64,000 nucleotides of DNA from NCBI GenBank assembly GCA_024234955.1, contig JACKNK010000001.1, positions 620,001-684,000 of the forward strand. The letters are read 5' to 3'. This document shows, one piece after another, positions 9,516 to 18,471 of the stretch. The stretch's first letter is position 1. The number at the start of each line of letters is the position of its first letter. The translations under genes were made by a program, and so were the position numbers. The notes below the pieces were generated by a model, which made no database searches, was not told the origin of the DNA, and worked only from the letters and a program-made list of their open reading frames with translations. The stretch is from Gammaproteobacteria bacterium. GTDB taxonomy: Bacteria > Pseudomonadota > Gammaproteobacteria > JACKNK01.

Positions 9516-9755
9516 AACCCGTAAGAATATCCTGCAGGCGCGGACGCGTCAGTAACACTCCGCGATCAAGGCGCTCGCATCAGCTTCAGGCCGCAGGACA
9601 CCGGATCACCAAGGAATCCGCCAGGCAACCGGTCCGCCCAGCGAACCCTGCTGCGGAAAATAACTCACCATCGAGGACCAACCCGGTACCGGGTTCGCTC
9701 GGAAACAAAGAGACTCAAGGGGAAGAGCAGACCTTTCAGGGAGGTTTTGACATCG

Positions 9756-10028
9756 ATGTCACCGATGGGACTCTCCACAGTGAGCAACGCGAACGAGTTG
9801 ACGGCCTCGTTAGAAGCGATTTTCGTTTTGATGCCAAATTCGAAGTACGTATGTAATCCCGCCGGAACTGGTCTGGATACCGATACGGATGTAGGCCGCT
9901 TTGTCGCTACCCGTCGGCAAGGTGTACAGGTCCTGATCGAGCGCGAAACCGCATCGGGCCAGCTGTTGGAAAGCGTGCGGGTCCCGCCCTCCCTGGACTT
10001 ATCGGATGCGGCACATTGTCAAGGCTAG
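9756..10028 (+). CDS. doubtful 90-residue ORF in a decayed region
   Basis: GGGAGG (9739-9744) precedes the ATG at 9756 by 11 bases. The frame gives about 90 residues with a plausible-looking C-terminal half (VGRFVATRRQGVQVLIERET). A competing frame across 9740-9857 reads GGFDIDVTDGTLHSE and then SDFRFDAKFEVRM before a stop, which looks like a different coding fragment. The two together suggest a frameshifted remnant. No family was recognised. The rest of 9516-10139 shows nothing else I can support. Confidence 0.25.
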   Translation: MSPMGLSTVSNANELTASLEAIFVLMPNSKYVCNPAGTGLDTDTDVGRFVATRRQGVQVLIERETASGQLLESVRVPPSLDLSDAAHCQG

Positions 10029-10139
10029 GAGATGACGTTTACCTATGTATTTCAATATGAGAAGGTCGTCACGTCGCTCACCCGGCAATAGCCACCAGGG
10101 CTGGCTATCGGGCCCTCCCCCGCCGGATAAGTCGTTGCC

Positions 10140-11648
10140 CTACAAAAATAATTCGTACGCCGGATTCCTTGTTTCTTCCCAGAAGCTGTAACCGAGCTTG
10201 GTCAGGAAGGCTTCGAAGCGCTTGCGTTCGCTGGGTGGCACCTGCAAACCAACCAGAACGCGCCCGTAGGCGGAACCGTGATTGCGGTAATGGAACAGCG
10301 AGATGTTCCAGCCCTTGGCCAGTGAGCTGAGGAAGCGAAGCAGCGCGCCGGGACGCTCTGGGAACTCGAAGCGATAGATGATCTCGTGATCCACCCCAAC
10401 GGCCTGACCGCCGACCATGTATCGCACATGCACCTTGGCTGTTTCGTTGTCGGACAGATCGACCACCGGGTAATTCATTTCCCTCAAGGTTGCGATCATC
10501 GCGTCCTTTTCGGCTTCACCCTCGTTCAGTTCGATGCCCGCAAACACATGAGCGCGGTCCGGATCGCGGTATCGATAATTGAATTCGGTGATGCCGCGTC
10601 GACCGATGGTGTTTAGGAAGTTGAGGAAGCTTCCGGGACATTCCGGGATGGTGACGGCCAGGATCGCCTCACGTCGTTCACCGAGTTCCGCCCGCTCCGC
10701 GACATGGCGCAGGCGGTCGAAATTCATGTTGGCACCGCTGTCGATCGCAATCAGGCACTCATCTTTCAGGCCTTCCCTTGCGACGTACTTCTTGAGCCCG
10801 GCAATCGACAAGGCTCCGGCGGGTTCGGCAATGCTGCGGGTGTCGTCGAATACGTCCTTGATCGCCGCACAGATTTCATCGGTGCTGACGGTTACCACCT
10901 CATCCACGGCCAGCTTGGCGATCCGGAATGGCTCCTTGCCGACACGCGCGACGGCAACGCCATCGGCAAACAGGCCAACCTGAGGCAGGGTCACGCGCTT
11001 GCCGGACTGCAGGGCAGCGGCGAGGCAGGCGGCATCTTCCGGTTCGACACCGATGACCTTGATCTCGGGGCGCAGGTACTTCACATACGCCGCGATCCCG
11101 GCCAGCAGGCCGCCGCCACCGACCGGGACGAAGATCGCGTGGATCGGCGCGCTGCACTGGCGCAGCACTTCCATGCCGACCGTCCCCTGCCCGGCGATCA
11201 CGTCCGGGTCGTCGTAGGGCGGGATATAGGTCATGCCGCGCTCCTCGGCGAGTTTGAGCGCGTGTTTGGCGGCCTCATCGTAAGAATCGCCGTTCAACAA
11301 CACCCGCGCACCACGACGCTTTACGGCATTGACCTTGATCTGCGGCGTGGTCTTGGGCATCACGATGGTGGCTTTCAGGCCCAGCTTCGCGGCAGCCAGT
11401 GCCACACCCTGGGCGTGATTCCCGGCTGACGCGGCGATGACGCCGACCGCGCCCTGCGCTTCGGTCAACTGGGCGAGCTTGTTGTACGCGCCGCGCAGCT
11501 TGAACGAAAACACCGGCTGCAAATCCTCACGTTTAAGCAGCACGGTATTGCCAATACGTTCGGACAGAATCGGCGCCGGATCGAGCGGCGTTTCGTGGGC
11601 CACGTCATAAACACGCGCGGTGAGGATCTTCTTTACGTACTTTTCCAC
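10140..11648 (-). CDS. ilvA: threonine ammonia-lyase, biosynthetic
   Basis: IlvA is a PLP enzyme that deaminates threonine to 2-oxobutanoate, the entry step of isoleucine synthesis, and is feedback-inhibited by isoleucine. The 502-residue protein has the PLP-lysine motif SFKLRGAYNKL (about residues 48-58), AASAGNHAQGVALAA, the phosphate-binding VPVGGGGLLAGIA, and two C-terminal ACT-like regulatory modules (LAVTIPECPGSFLNFLNTIG and FEFPERPGALLRFLSSL). The two ACT-like modules distinguish it from the short catabolic TdcB type. It is divergent from rpiA, with about 95 bases between the start codons. Confidence 0.97.
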   Translation of the reverse strand: MEKYVKKILTARVYDVAHETPLDPAPILSERIGNTVLLKREDLQPVFSFKLRGAYNKLAQLTEAQGAVGVIAASAGNHAQGVALAAAKLGLKATIVMPKTTPQIKVNAVKRRGARVLLNGDSYDEAAKHALKLAEERGMTYIPPYDDPDVIAGQGTVGMEVLRQCSAPIHAIFVPVGGGGLLAGIAAYVKYLRPEIKVIGVEPEDAACLAAALQSGKRVTLPQVGLFADGVAVARVGKEPFRIAKLAVDEVVTVSTDEICAAIKDVFDDTRSIAEPAGALSIAGLKKYVAREGLKDECLIAIDSGANMNFDRLRHVAERAELGERREAILAVTIPECPGSFLNFLNTIGRRGITEFNYRYRDPDRAHVFAGIELNEGEAEKDAMIATLREMNYPVVDLSDNETAKVHVRYMVGGQAVGVDHEIIYRFEFPERPGALLRFLSSLAKGWNISLFHYRNHGSAYGRVLVGLQVPPSERKRFEAFLTKLGYSFWEETRNPAYELFL

Positions 11649-11743
11649 GCGTTCGACCTTGGCGTTACGATGACTTGAGGACAGCTGACCGGTATGATGC
11701 CGCGTTCGAATTCTTTCGCAATCAGTCAGTTCGGAGAGATCAC

Positions 11744-12400
11744 ATGTCGCAGGACGACAAGAAGAAACGCGCCGCAGAAGCCGCGCTTGAGTATATCGAA
11801 GCGGGCATGATCGTGGGCGTCGGCACCGGCTCCACGGTAAACCATTTCATCGATGTCCTGGCGACCATGAAGGGCAAAATCGAAGGCGGCGTCTCCAGCT
11901 CCGAGGCCTCCACCGAGCGCATGAAGAAGCACGGCATCCGGGTGTTCGATCTCAACGAGACCGGCGGCCTGTCCGTTTACGTCGATGGCGCCGACGAATC
12001 CACCAAGCATCTGCATCTGATCAAGGGCGGCGGCGGTGCCTTGACCCGCGAGAAGATCGTCGCCGGGGCCTCCGAAAAATTCGTCTGCATTGCCGATGAC
12101 AGCAAGCTCGTCCCTTATCTCGGAAAGTTCCCGCTGCCGATCGAGGTCATTCCGATGGCGCGCAGCTTCGTCGCCCGTGAACTGGCCAAATTCGGTGGCC
12201 GCCCGGTCTGGCGAGACAATTTCGTCACCGACAATGGCAACGTGATTCTTGACGTCCACGACATGGAGATCATGGACCCGGTCGCGATGGAGAATGAGCT
12301 GAACAAGATTGCCGGCATCGTCACAGTCGGCATCTTCGCAAATCGCCCGGCAGACGTGCTGATTCTCGGCACCGATACCGGCATTCAGACCGTCGAATAA
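11744..12400 (+). CDS. rpiA: ribose-5-phosphate isomerase A
   Basis: RpiA interconverts ribose-5-phosphate and ribulose-5-phosphate in the pentose phosphate and Calvin cycles. The 218-residue product has VGVGTGSTVNHFID, the catalytic DGADES motif, and IKGGGGALTREKIVA. The ATG at 11744 is preceded by GGAGAG; the longer frame from 11675 covers the promoter region. TATGAT at 11693-11698 is a possible -10 box without a good -35. The gene is adjacent and divergent to ilvA, an order seen in several gammaproteobacteria. Confidence 0.97.
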   Translation: MSQDDKKKRAAEAALEYIEAGMIVGVGTGSTVNHFIDVLATMKGKIEGGVSSSEASTERMKKHGIRVFDLNETGGLSVYVDGADESTKHLHLIKGGGGALTREKIVAGASEKFVCIADDSKLVPYLGKFPLPIEVIPMARSFVARELAKFGGRPVWRDNFVTDNGNVILDVHDMEIMDPVAMENELNKIAGIVTVGIFANRPADVLILGTDTGIQTVE

Positions 12401-12419
12401 CACCATCAACGGTTTGTGA

Positions 12420-12463
12420 AACGAAAAGGCCGCAGCGTGGCAACACGCTGCGGCCTTTTCGTT
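12420..12463. terminator. bidirectional rho-independent terminator
   Basis: A 20-bp perfect inverted repeat (core AAAAGGCCGCAGCGTG) with a GCAA tetraloop, T-rich on both sides. It separates the convergent rpiA and arsM. Confidence 0.93.
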
Positions 12464-12488
12464 GTTCACGGTACGCGAACGCGCATGG

Positions 12489-13337
12489 TTAACGAGGTTT
12501 GAGGGCTTCGATGCTCGCCGAAACCACGTAATCCTCGACGCCGCGTCCCGGCGCCCAATCCTTGATGAACGTTTTCGACTCATCCTTGGGGGCAATGCGT
12601 ACTTCCACGAATCCCGCCTGCTGAAGCATCGCTTCGAGATCGCTGATCAACGAGGCACCGGCCATGCAGCCGGCATAAAGCTGCGGATCATCACGCAGTT
12701 CCGGAGGCATCTCGACGGTCGCCACCACATCCGACACCGCAAGACGCCCCCCTGGTTTGAGTACCCGGAAGGCTTCGGCGAATACCTGAGGCTTGTCCGG
12801 CGACAGATTGATCACGCAGTTGGAGATGATCACGTCCACGACGGCGTCTGCGACGGGGAGATGCTCAATTTCACCAAGACGGAACTCAACCTGGGAAAAC
12901 CGCCCCTTTTCGGCGTTGGCACGCGCCTTGGAAATCATGTCCGGCGTCATATCGACACCGATCACCATTCCCGCCAGGCCCACCTCAGCGGCAGCAAGAA
13001 AGCAGTCGAAACCACCGCCACTACCCAGATCAAGCACCGTCTCCCCCGCCTTCAAGGAGGCAATCGCACGAGGATTACCGCATCCCAGTCCCATGTCGGC
13101 ACCTCTGGGAACAGCGATCAGATCGTCCACGCTGTAACCGAGACGGGTGGAAATCAAGGCATTGATCTGCGAGTCGTCCGATACCCCGCAGCAACTCGAT
13201 TCGACACCGCAACAATCGCCATTGGTCTCGGCCTGCGCAACTTTCGCGTATGCCCCCGATACCTGACGTCGAATTTCATCCGCACTCATCCGGGTCAACG
13301 GAACCACAACCGCGCCAGCTTGCTTTTCGTCACTCAT
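12489..13337 (-). CDS. arsM: arsenite S-adenosylmethionine methyltransferase
   Basis: ArsM methylates trivalent arsenic using SAM, giving methylarsenicals. The 282-residue protein has a cysteine-rich N-terminal segment (DCCGVESSCCGV), a Rossmann SAM site (VLDLGSGGGFDCFLAA), and cysteines in ISNCVINLSPDKP and in YAGCMAGASLISD, matching the arsenic-binding cysteines of the family. The start at 13337 gives MSDEKQAG; an upstream in-frame ATG at 13385 is less likely. No arsR or other ars genes are adjacent. A generic UbiE-type methyltransferase is excluded by the cysteine set. Confidence 0.9.
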   Translation of the reverse strand: MSDEKQAGAVVVPLTRMSADEIRRQVSGAYAKVAQAETNGDCCGVESSCCGVSDDSQINALISTRLGYSVDDLIAVPRGADMGLGCGNPRAIASLKAGETVLDLGSGGGFDCFLAAAEVGLAGMVIGVDMTPDMISKARANAEKGRFSQVEFRLGEIEHLPVADAVVDVIISNCVINLSPDKPQVFAEAFRVLKPGGRLAVSDVVATVEMPPELRDDPQLYAGCMAGASLISDLEAMLQQAGFVEVRIAPKDESKTFIKDWAPGRGVEDYVVSASIEALKPR

Positions 13338-13464
13338 TGTCAGGCCCTGATATCCAGTTGATGGGAATGGCGGCGTTGATAGCATGTCGCCGCCGCCTCA
13401 ACCACCTTGGAAACATGGCTGAATAAAAACGCATGGTTTCAGCGCGCTTGGCTAACATGCGGGC

Positions 13465-14025
13465 ATGGACGCCCACTTTCAACGCTCGTACGTGAATTAC
13501 TGCAGTCGCTGCGGCAGTGAAGTCGAACTCCGCATTCCGGAGGGTGACAACCGGCCACGTCATTGCTGTCCGGACTGCGGCACGATCCATTATCAGAACC
13601 CTCGCATCATCGCGGGTTGCGTCCCGGAATGGGAAGACCGCATCCTGCTGTGCCGACGCGCGATCAAACCCAGACATGGCTATTGGACCCTGCCCGCAGG
13701 CTACATGGAGAATGGCGAAAGCGTGGAGGAAGCGGCCCGGCGAGAGACCTGGGAAGAAGCCCGGGCGCGGGTCGAAATCGGCCCGCTGCTCGCCATGTAC
13801 AGCGTTCCGCACATCGCTCAGGTGTACACCTTGTTCCGCGCAGCGCTGCGTGATCTGAACTTTGAACCCGGTTCCGAGAGCCTTGAAGTCCGACTGTTCA
13901 AGGAAGATGAAATACCCTGGAACGAGCTTGCCTTTCCTGTCATCGAAGTGACCCTGAGAGGCTACTTCAAGGACCGGCAGCAGGTTCAGATCGGCACACT
14001 CGAACCAATGCGGACTCGCCGATGA
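13465..14025 (+). CDS. NUDIX hydrolase with N-terminal zinc ribbon
   Basis: The 186-residue protein starts with a four-cysteine zinc ribbon (YCSRCG and HCCPDCG) followed by a NUDIX domain. The NUDIX box is clear: GYMENGESVEEAARRETWEE, containing the RE..EE metal ligands. NUDIX enzymes cleave nucleoside diphosphates linked to another group; a zinc ribbon followed by NUDIX recalls NudC-type NADH/RNA-cap hydrolases and the ADP-ribose pyrophosphatase-like group, but the SQPWPFPxS signature of NudC is missing. Its stop overlaps the start of the glutaredoxin gene (ATGA), so the two are translationally coupled. Confidence 0.88.
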   Translation: MDAHFQRSYVNYCSRCGSEVELRIPEGDNRPRHCCPDCGTIHYQNPRIIAGCVPEWEDRILLCRRAIKPRHGYWTLPAGYMENGESVEEAARRETWEEARARVEIGPLLAMYSVPHIAQVYTLFRAALRDLNFEPGSESLEVRLFKEDEIPWNELAFPVIEVTLRGYFKDRQQVQIGTLEPMRTRR

Positions 14026-14399
14026 ATCGCCCCGGGCTGCTTGCCTTTGCCGGCATCCTCATCATTCTCGGGCTGGCGATGAACCGTCATGAGATCATGA
14101 CAAGGCCACAAACGGTGGCTGAACTTGATCTGGCCGCACCCGTGATCCTGTACAGCACCAGCTGGTGCCCTTACTGCGTCAAAGCCCGTGAGTGGTTCGA
14201 GCGTCATGAGGTCGAATACGTCGAATACGACGTCGAAAAATCGGTGGCGGCGGCAACCCAATACCGACAGCTGCGCGGGCGCGGCACGCCATTGATCGTG
14301 ATGGGTGACGACGTCATCCAGGGCTTCAATCCCCCGCGCATGGAACTCGCGCTACGCGTCCTCAACGCCCAGGGCACAACGGATCCCTCAAGCCGCTGA
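14022..14399 (+). CDS. membrane-anchored glutaredoxin-like protein
   Basis: The 125-residue protein has an N-terminal hydrophobic segment (LLAFAGILIILGLAM), a short linker, and a glutaredoxin fold with the redox motif WCPYCVKA and the cis-proline GTPLIV, followed by the glutathione-site-like GF. The dithiol CPYC is the classical glutaredoxin centre. The anchor suggests a signal anchor with the domain on the periplasmic side, or a membrane-tethered cytosolic enzyme; orientation is not determined. It is coupled to the NUDIX gene. Confidence 0.85.
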   Translation: MNRPGLLAFAGILIILGLAMNRHEIMTRPQTVAELDLAAPVILYSTSWCPYCVKAREWFERHEVEYVEYDVEKSVAAATQYRQLRGRGTPLIVMGDDVIQGFNPPRMELALRVLNAQGTTDPSSR

Positions 14400-14479
14400 T
14401 TTGTCACAACAATGTCACACAAATATGGATCACGGCACACTAAGCTGAGACCGTTCACACCACTGCAGGAAAATTGAAC

Positions 14480-14869
14480 ATGCCCCGCCCCATTACCGAC
14501 GTTCCCGGCATCGGCCCCGCCGCTGCCGAGCTGCTAGCCAGCGCTGGTATCAAGACCGCCGACGCACTCGCCAAAGCAAGCGTTGCCGAGATCAGTGCCG
14601 TCAAGACCTTCGGCCCGATTCGTGCCGCTCAGGTCAAAGTCGCCGCAACCGAACTTCTGAGCTCTGCGGTCAAACCTGAGGCAAAGCGGAAGACCGCTAA
14701 GACAACAGCCAAACCCGAAACCAAATCGGACACAAGCAAACCGGCCAAGGGTGCCAAAAAGAAATCCCACAAGAAAGCCAAAAAGAAAGACGGCAAAAAG
14801 TCCGCCAAAAAGAAAGGCGACAAGAAGAAATCTGCCAAAAAGAAAGGTGGCAAGAAAAAAAACAAATAG
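14480..14869 (+). CDS. helix-hairpin-helix protein with lysine-rich tail
   Basis: A 129-residue protein with two parts. Residues 1-65 form a helix-hairpin-helix or SAM-like fold (TDVPGIGPAAAELLASAGI, then VAEISAVKTFGPIRAAQV), of the type that grips DNA or packs against protein partners. Residues 70-129 are a low-complexity tail of lysine with alanine, glycine and serine (repeats of SAKKKGGKKK type), resembling histone H1-like and AlgP-like tails. The start ATG at 14480 follows AGGA by 9 bases; a TTG six bases earlier is not favoured. Probably a DNA-binding, nucleoid-associated protein; this role is inferred from composition. The 420-base gap that follows holds only the repeat and terminator listed next. 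Confidence 0.75.
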   Translation: MPRPITDVPGIGPAAAELLASAGIKTADALAKASVAEISAVKTFGPIRAAQVKVAATELLSSAVKPEAKRKTAKTTAKPETKSDTSKPAKGAKKKSHKKAKKKDGKKSAKKKGDKKKSAKKKGGKKKNK

Positions 14870-15123
14870 TCCGACTTCGGAACAGGCGTCGCGCCAAAGA
14901 AAAAGGTTCTTCGCAGATTAGCGGGACGGCGGTATTTGGAAGCGGCGGCAGGGTGGTAAAGGTTTGGTTCTTTGCGGATTGGCGGGAACGGATTTGATGT
15001 CCGGGATCGGACGACCCCGGACGAGCAGGGCCTGATCGTGGCCATCGAAGGCGGCGGCGATGGTGTCCACGGCTGCGGCGAACCCGTCTCCGGCGCTTCC
15101 GTTTCCACCCCCGGCGGATCGCG

Positions 15124-15197
15124 AGGTAGGGCGGAACCCGAAGGGCTTCCGCCCTGTCCGCGCCGGCGGCGGAAACCCTTCGGGTTCCGCCCTACCT
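15124..15197. repeat. long palindromic repeat (GGTAGGGCGGAACCC family)
   Basis: Arms 15124-15145 and 15176-15197 are perfect inverted copies (AGGTAGGGCGGAACCCGAAG start), with a second inner pairing TTCCGCC/GGCGGAA. The structure is a REP-type extragenic palindrome. Confidence 0.75.
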
Positions 15198-15239
15198 TGC
15201 TACCTCGCTTTGTCACCCCGCTAAAGTGCGATGAACCAA

Positions 15240-15269
15240 GAAAAAGGGAGGCATCCGCCTCCCTTTTTC
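15240..15269 (-). terminator. terminator of the pyruvate dehydrogenase operon
   Basis: Twelve-base-pair stem (AAAAAGGGAGGC with its complement, ATCC loop) with T-run, 20 bases after the end of the E2-E3 gene. Confidence 0.88.
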
Positions 15270-15289
15270 GTTTTGAGCTGAGCGAAACA

Positions 15290-18200
15290 CTACTTCTTCT
15301 TCATCTTCGCCGCCCGTTGCAGGCGGGAGTTGAGACGGCGAGCAAGCTCACCGAACAGCTCGGTCTGGGTCGGGTGCGGGTGAATCGCGTTGCCGACCTG
15401 TTCCAGGGTCATGCGGCCCGAGACCATCATCACGCCCTCACCGATCAGGGTGTCCGCATGGTCGGCGAGGAAGTGCACGCCGATGACGCGCCCACTGGCC
15501 TTGTCCGCGACCAGCTTGATCAGGCCGTGGGTCTCCTTGGTGATCATCGCCTTGGCGTCGATCGACATCGGCACCTTGGCCTCGACCGCGTCGATGCCAC
15601 GGGCCTTGGCCTGCTCGACCGAGAGGCCGACGAAGGCGCCTTCCGGGCGGGTGAAGATGACGCCCGAGTCCATATCCTGGTCGTAGCGTAGGTCTTCGCC
15701 GAGGATGGTCGCGGCGGCAACGCGGCCCTGCTGGCCGGCGGTGTGCGCGAGCATCAGGCCGCCGATCACGTCACCGACCGCGAAGATGTGCGGGACGTTG
15801 GTGCGGCAGCGATCGTCGGCCTTGATCACCGGCCCGACGGTCTCGATGCCGGCGTTGTGCAGCTTGAGGCCGTCCAGCACCGGGCGTTTGCCGGTGGCCA
15901 TGATCACGTAGTCGGCGTCGACCGTGTGCGCGTTGCCGTCGGTATCGACGTAACCGGCCTTCATCGCCCCCGGAGTACCTTCGATCTTGTCGACCTTCAC
16001 GCCGGCCAGCACGGTCAGGCGCGGGTCTTCGTTGAGGATCGCGGTCAGCTGCGTGGCGACCTCGGTCTCGACCTCGGCGAGGATGCGCGACTGCGCTTCC
16101 AGCAGGGTCACGTCGGCGCCGAAGTCCTGGAAGATCTGCGCCATCTCGACGCCGATCGCGCCGCCGCCGATGACGACCAGACGCTTCGGCTGTTCGGGCA
16201 GGTTCCAGACGGTATCGGAGGTCAGCACGCCGCCGGTGACCACGCCTTCGCGCGCGCCGGGGATCGGCGGCACGAACGGCGGCGCGCCGGTGGCGATGAC
16301 CGCACAACCGAAGCTGATCTTCTCGACCGCCGAGCCGTCGTAACCGGCGGCGCGGGCGTGCGGGTTGTCGTTGTTGCCGGAGGTGTCGATCGCGATCTCG
16401 TGCGGGCCGGCGAACGAGCCGTAACCCTGAATGACCTTGATCTTCACGCCCTTGTCGGTGTTCAGCGCCATCTTGCCGCGCTCTTCGAGCACGCCACGAC
16501 GATGCGCTTCGAGCTTGTCCCAGACCACCGAGTAGCTGGCGGAACCCGAGTCGATACCGATGTCGGCGTCGTGGGCACGGTCGCGGATACGATCCGCCGC
16601 CGCGCGCCAGGCCTTGGACGGGATGCAGCCGCGCCACAGGCATTCGCCGCCCGGGAACGGGGAATCGTTGATCATCGCGACCTTGAGGCCGTGGCCGGCC
16701 AGGTCGCGGGCGCAGTCCTCGCCACCGGGGCCACCGCCGATCACGACCACGTCGTAATCCCAGTCGCCTTCCGGAATCTGCGGGCCGCCCGAGTGCAGCC
16801 AGGTCTCCGGCTGCTCGATCATGCCCTTCAGGGTGTTCAGGTACATCGCCACTTCGGCGCCGTTGACCACGCGGTGATCGGCAGTGATCGTGAACGGCGC
16901 GCCCTGGCCCTGATCGCCGGCAATGGCCAGGATCGCGGCGGTGCCCGGGGTCGGGATGGCGTCGAACGCGGACACGCCGAACATGCCCATGTTGGAGACC
17001 ATGAAGGTCGGGTTGGCGTACTCCTCGGGCGCCAGACGACGCTTGCGGGCGCGATCGACCAGGTCCTTCCACTGCGTGTTCAGGTCGTCGAGATCGCGCG
17101 ATTCGCAATGCCGCAGCACCGGCACCACCAGGCCACCGCCGTCGGCGGACACGGCCATGCCGATGTCGACGTTGTCGCGCTCGACCAGCTTGTCGACCGG
17201 CTGGTAGGTCCAGTTCATGGTCGGGTGCTTCTTCATCGCCAGCGCGCAGGCCTTGGCGATGGTCACGGTCACCGACACACCGGCCTTCTTGCTGGCCTTG
17301 ATCAGCTTGCCGAGCACGACGTTCGCGGACACATGGAAGGTCGGCATGGTCAGCGACGCGGTCATGGACGCGGACACGGCGCGTTCCATGGCGGTCATCG
17401 GACGGCCGTTGCCAGGCACCTGGATCTGCGGCAGCACATGCGCCGGGATCTGCTCGGCGATCTCGGTCGGACGCGCGATCGGCTGGGCGCGACGCACGTC
17501 ATCGCCGGTGATCACACCGTCCGGGCCGGAGCCCTTCAGATTGTTCAGATTGATGCCCATCGCGCCGGCGAGCTGGCGGGCATACGGCGTCGCCTGCTTG
17601 TTGTCCGGACGCGGCGCGGGCCTGGCGTCGCCGGTACGCACCGGCGGGGCCTGATGACCCGGCACCGGATGGGTGGCGGCGGCGTGGCGCGGCTCCTGGG
17701 CGGACGGGCTGGTCGCGCTCTCGGTCTTCTTCGCGGGCTTGGCGATGGGCGCGGCCTCGCCGGTCACGACCTGATCGGCGGAATCGACCAGATAGGCCAT
17801 CGCGCCACCGACCGGGACGACGGCGTCGACCGGCGAGATCGGACCGGACAGGTAACCGTCGCGGAACACCTCGACATCCATGATCGCCTTGTCGGTCTCG
17901 ACCTGGGCGACGATGTCGCCGCGTTCGATCCTGTCGCCGACGTTCTTCTCCCAGCTCACCACCAGACCTTCGGTCATGGTGTCGGAGAGCTGCGGCATCT
18001 TGATCACGTGGCTGGCGCCTTCCGGCTTGGCCGGTTCGGCAGCGGCGGGCTTGGCCTCCGCCACCGGCGCGGCGGCCTCGGCCGGCGCCTCGGCGCCTTC
18101 GCCCTGGACCTCACCCGCCGACTCGACGATGTAGGCCAGCGCCCCACCGACCGGCACGACGGTGTCGATCGCCGCGATCGGGCCGGACAGGTAGCCCTCG

Positions 18201-18361
18201 CGGAACACCTCGACGTCCATGATCGCCTTGTCGGTCTCGACGGTCGCGACGATGTCGCCACGCTCGACCTTGTCGCCGATGTTCTTCTCCCAGGTCACCA
18301 CGACGCCTTCGGTCATGGTGTCGGAGAGCTGGGGCATTTTGATTACGTAAGGTTCAGCCAT
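15290..18361 (-). CDS. E2-E3 fusion: dihydrolipoamide acetyltransferase joined to dihydrolipoamide dehydrogenase
   Basis: A single 1023-residue frame combines two pyruvate dehydrogenase subunits. Two lipoyl domains come first (about 4-80 and 117-195, each with the lipoyl-lysine motif ETDKAIMDV), then Ala/Pro/Lys linkers, a subunit-binding domain (ATPYARQLAGAMGINL, about 256), and the E2 acyltransferase domain (about 310-515). Its active-site motif is DHRVVNG near 495, with N where D is usual. From about 533 (VVVIGGGPGGEDCA) runs a complete E3 flavoprotein: redox pair GGECLWRGCIPSK near 573, NAD site VVIGGGAIGVEMAQ, and the dimer-partner His in HPHPTQTE near 994. The ATG at 18361 is preceded by an AGGTG. 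It is the third gene after E1 alpha and E1 beta. Confidence 0.93.
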   Translation of the reverse strand: MAEPYVIKMPQLSDTMTEGVVVTWEKNIGDKVERGDIVATVETDKAIMDVEVFREGYLSGPIAAIDTVVPVGGALAYIVESAGEVQGEGAEAPAEAAAPVAEAKPAAAEPAKPEGASHVIKMPQLSDTMTEGLVVSWEKNVGDRIERGDIVAQVETDKAIMDVEVFRDGYLSGPISPVDAVVPVGGAMAYLVDSADQVVTGEAAPIAKPAKKTESATSPSAQEPRHAAATHPVPGHQAPPVRTGDARPAPRPDNKQATPYARQLAGAMGINLNNLKGSGPDGVITGDDVRRAQPIARPTEIAEQIPAHVLPQIQVPGNGRPMTAMERAVSASMTASLTMPTFHVSANVVLGKLIKASKKAGVSVTVTIAKACALAMKKHPTMNWTYQPVDKLVERDNVDIGMAVSADGGGLVVPVLRHCESRDLDDLNTQWKDLVDRARKRRLAPEEYANPTFMVSNMGMFGVSAFDAIPTPGTAAILAIAGDQGQGAPFTITADHRVVNGAEVAMYLNTLKGMIEQPETWLHSGGPQIPEGDWDYDVVVIGGGPGGEDCARDLAGHGLKVAMINDSPFPGGECLWRGCIPSKAWRAAADRIRDRAHDADIGIDSGSASYSVVWDKLEAHRRGVLEERGKMALNTDKGVKIKVIQGYGSFAGPHEIAIDTSGNNDNPHARAAGYDGSAVEKISFGCAVIATGAPPFVPPIPGAREGVVTGGVLTSDTVWNLPEQPKRLVVIGGGAIGVEMAQIFQDFGADVTLLEAQSRILAEVETEVATQLTAILNEDPRLTVLAGVKVDKIEGTPGAMKAGYVDTDGNAHTVDADYVIMATGKRPVLDGLKLHNAGIETVGPVIKADDRCRTNVPHIFAVGDVIGGLMLAHTAGQQGRVAAATILGEDLRYDQDMDSGVIFTRPEGAFVGLSVEQAKARGIDAVEAKVPMSIDAKAMITKETHGLIKLVADKASGRVIGVHFLADHADTLIGEGVMMVSGRMTLEQVGNAIHPHPTQTELFGELARRLNSRLQRAAKMKKK

Positions 18362-18383
18362 CACTTACACCTGAAAGCGTGTG

Positions 18384-18453
18384 AGCCGCAGATGGACGCA
18401 GATAAACGCAGATAAAAACTCTCATCTGCGTCCATCCGCGTTTATCTGCGGCT
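18384..18453. repeat. palindromic repeat (GCAGATGGACGCAGATAAACGC type)
   Basis: Inverted arms around 18384-18413 and 18424-18453 built from short units AGCCGCAGATGGACGCAG. The repeat fills the space between E1 beta and the E2-E3 gene. A relative with the same layout lies at 29118-29186. Confidence 0.75.
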
Positions 18454-18471
18454 GATTAATAAGCGGTCGGA

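Noticed and set aside
6042..9524. 1160-codon open frame antisense to dnaE; similar long antisense frames at 15743-18415, 42565-44943, 46758-48245, 49314-52394 and 56937-59096
   Set aside because: They mirror real genes with strong GC third-position bias, which removes stops from the opposite strand. They have no family motifs, and the sense-strand proteins are certain or better supported.
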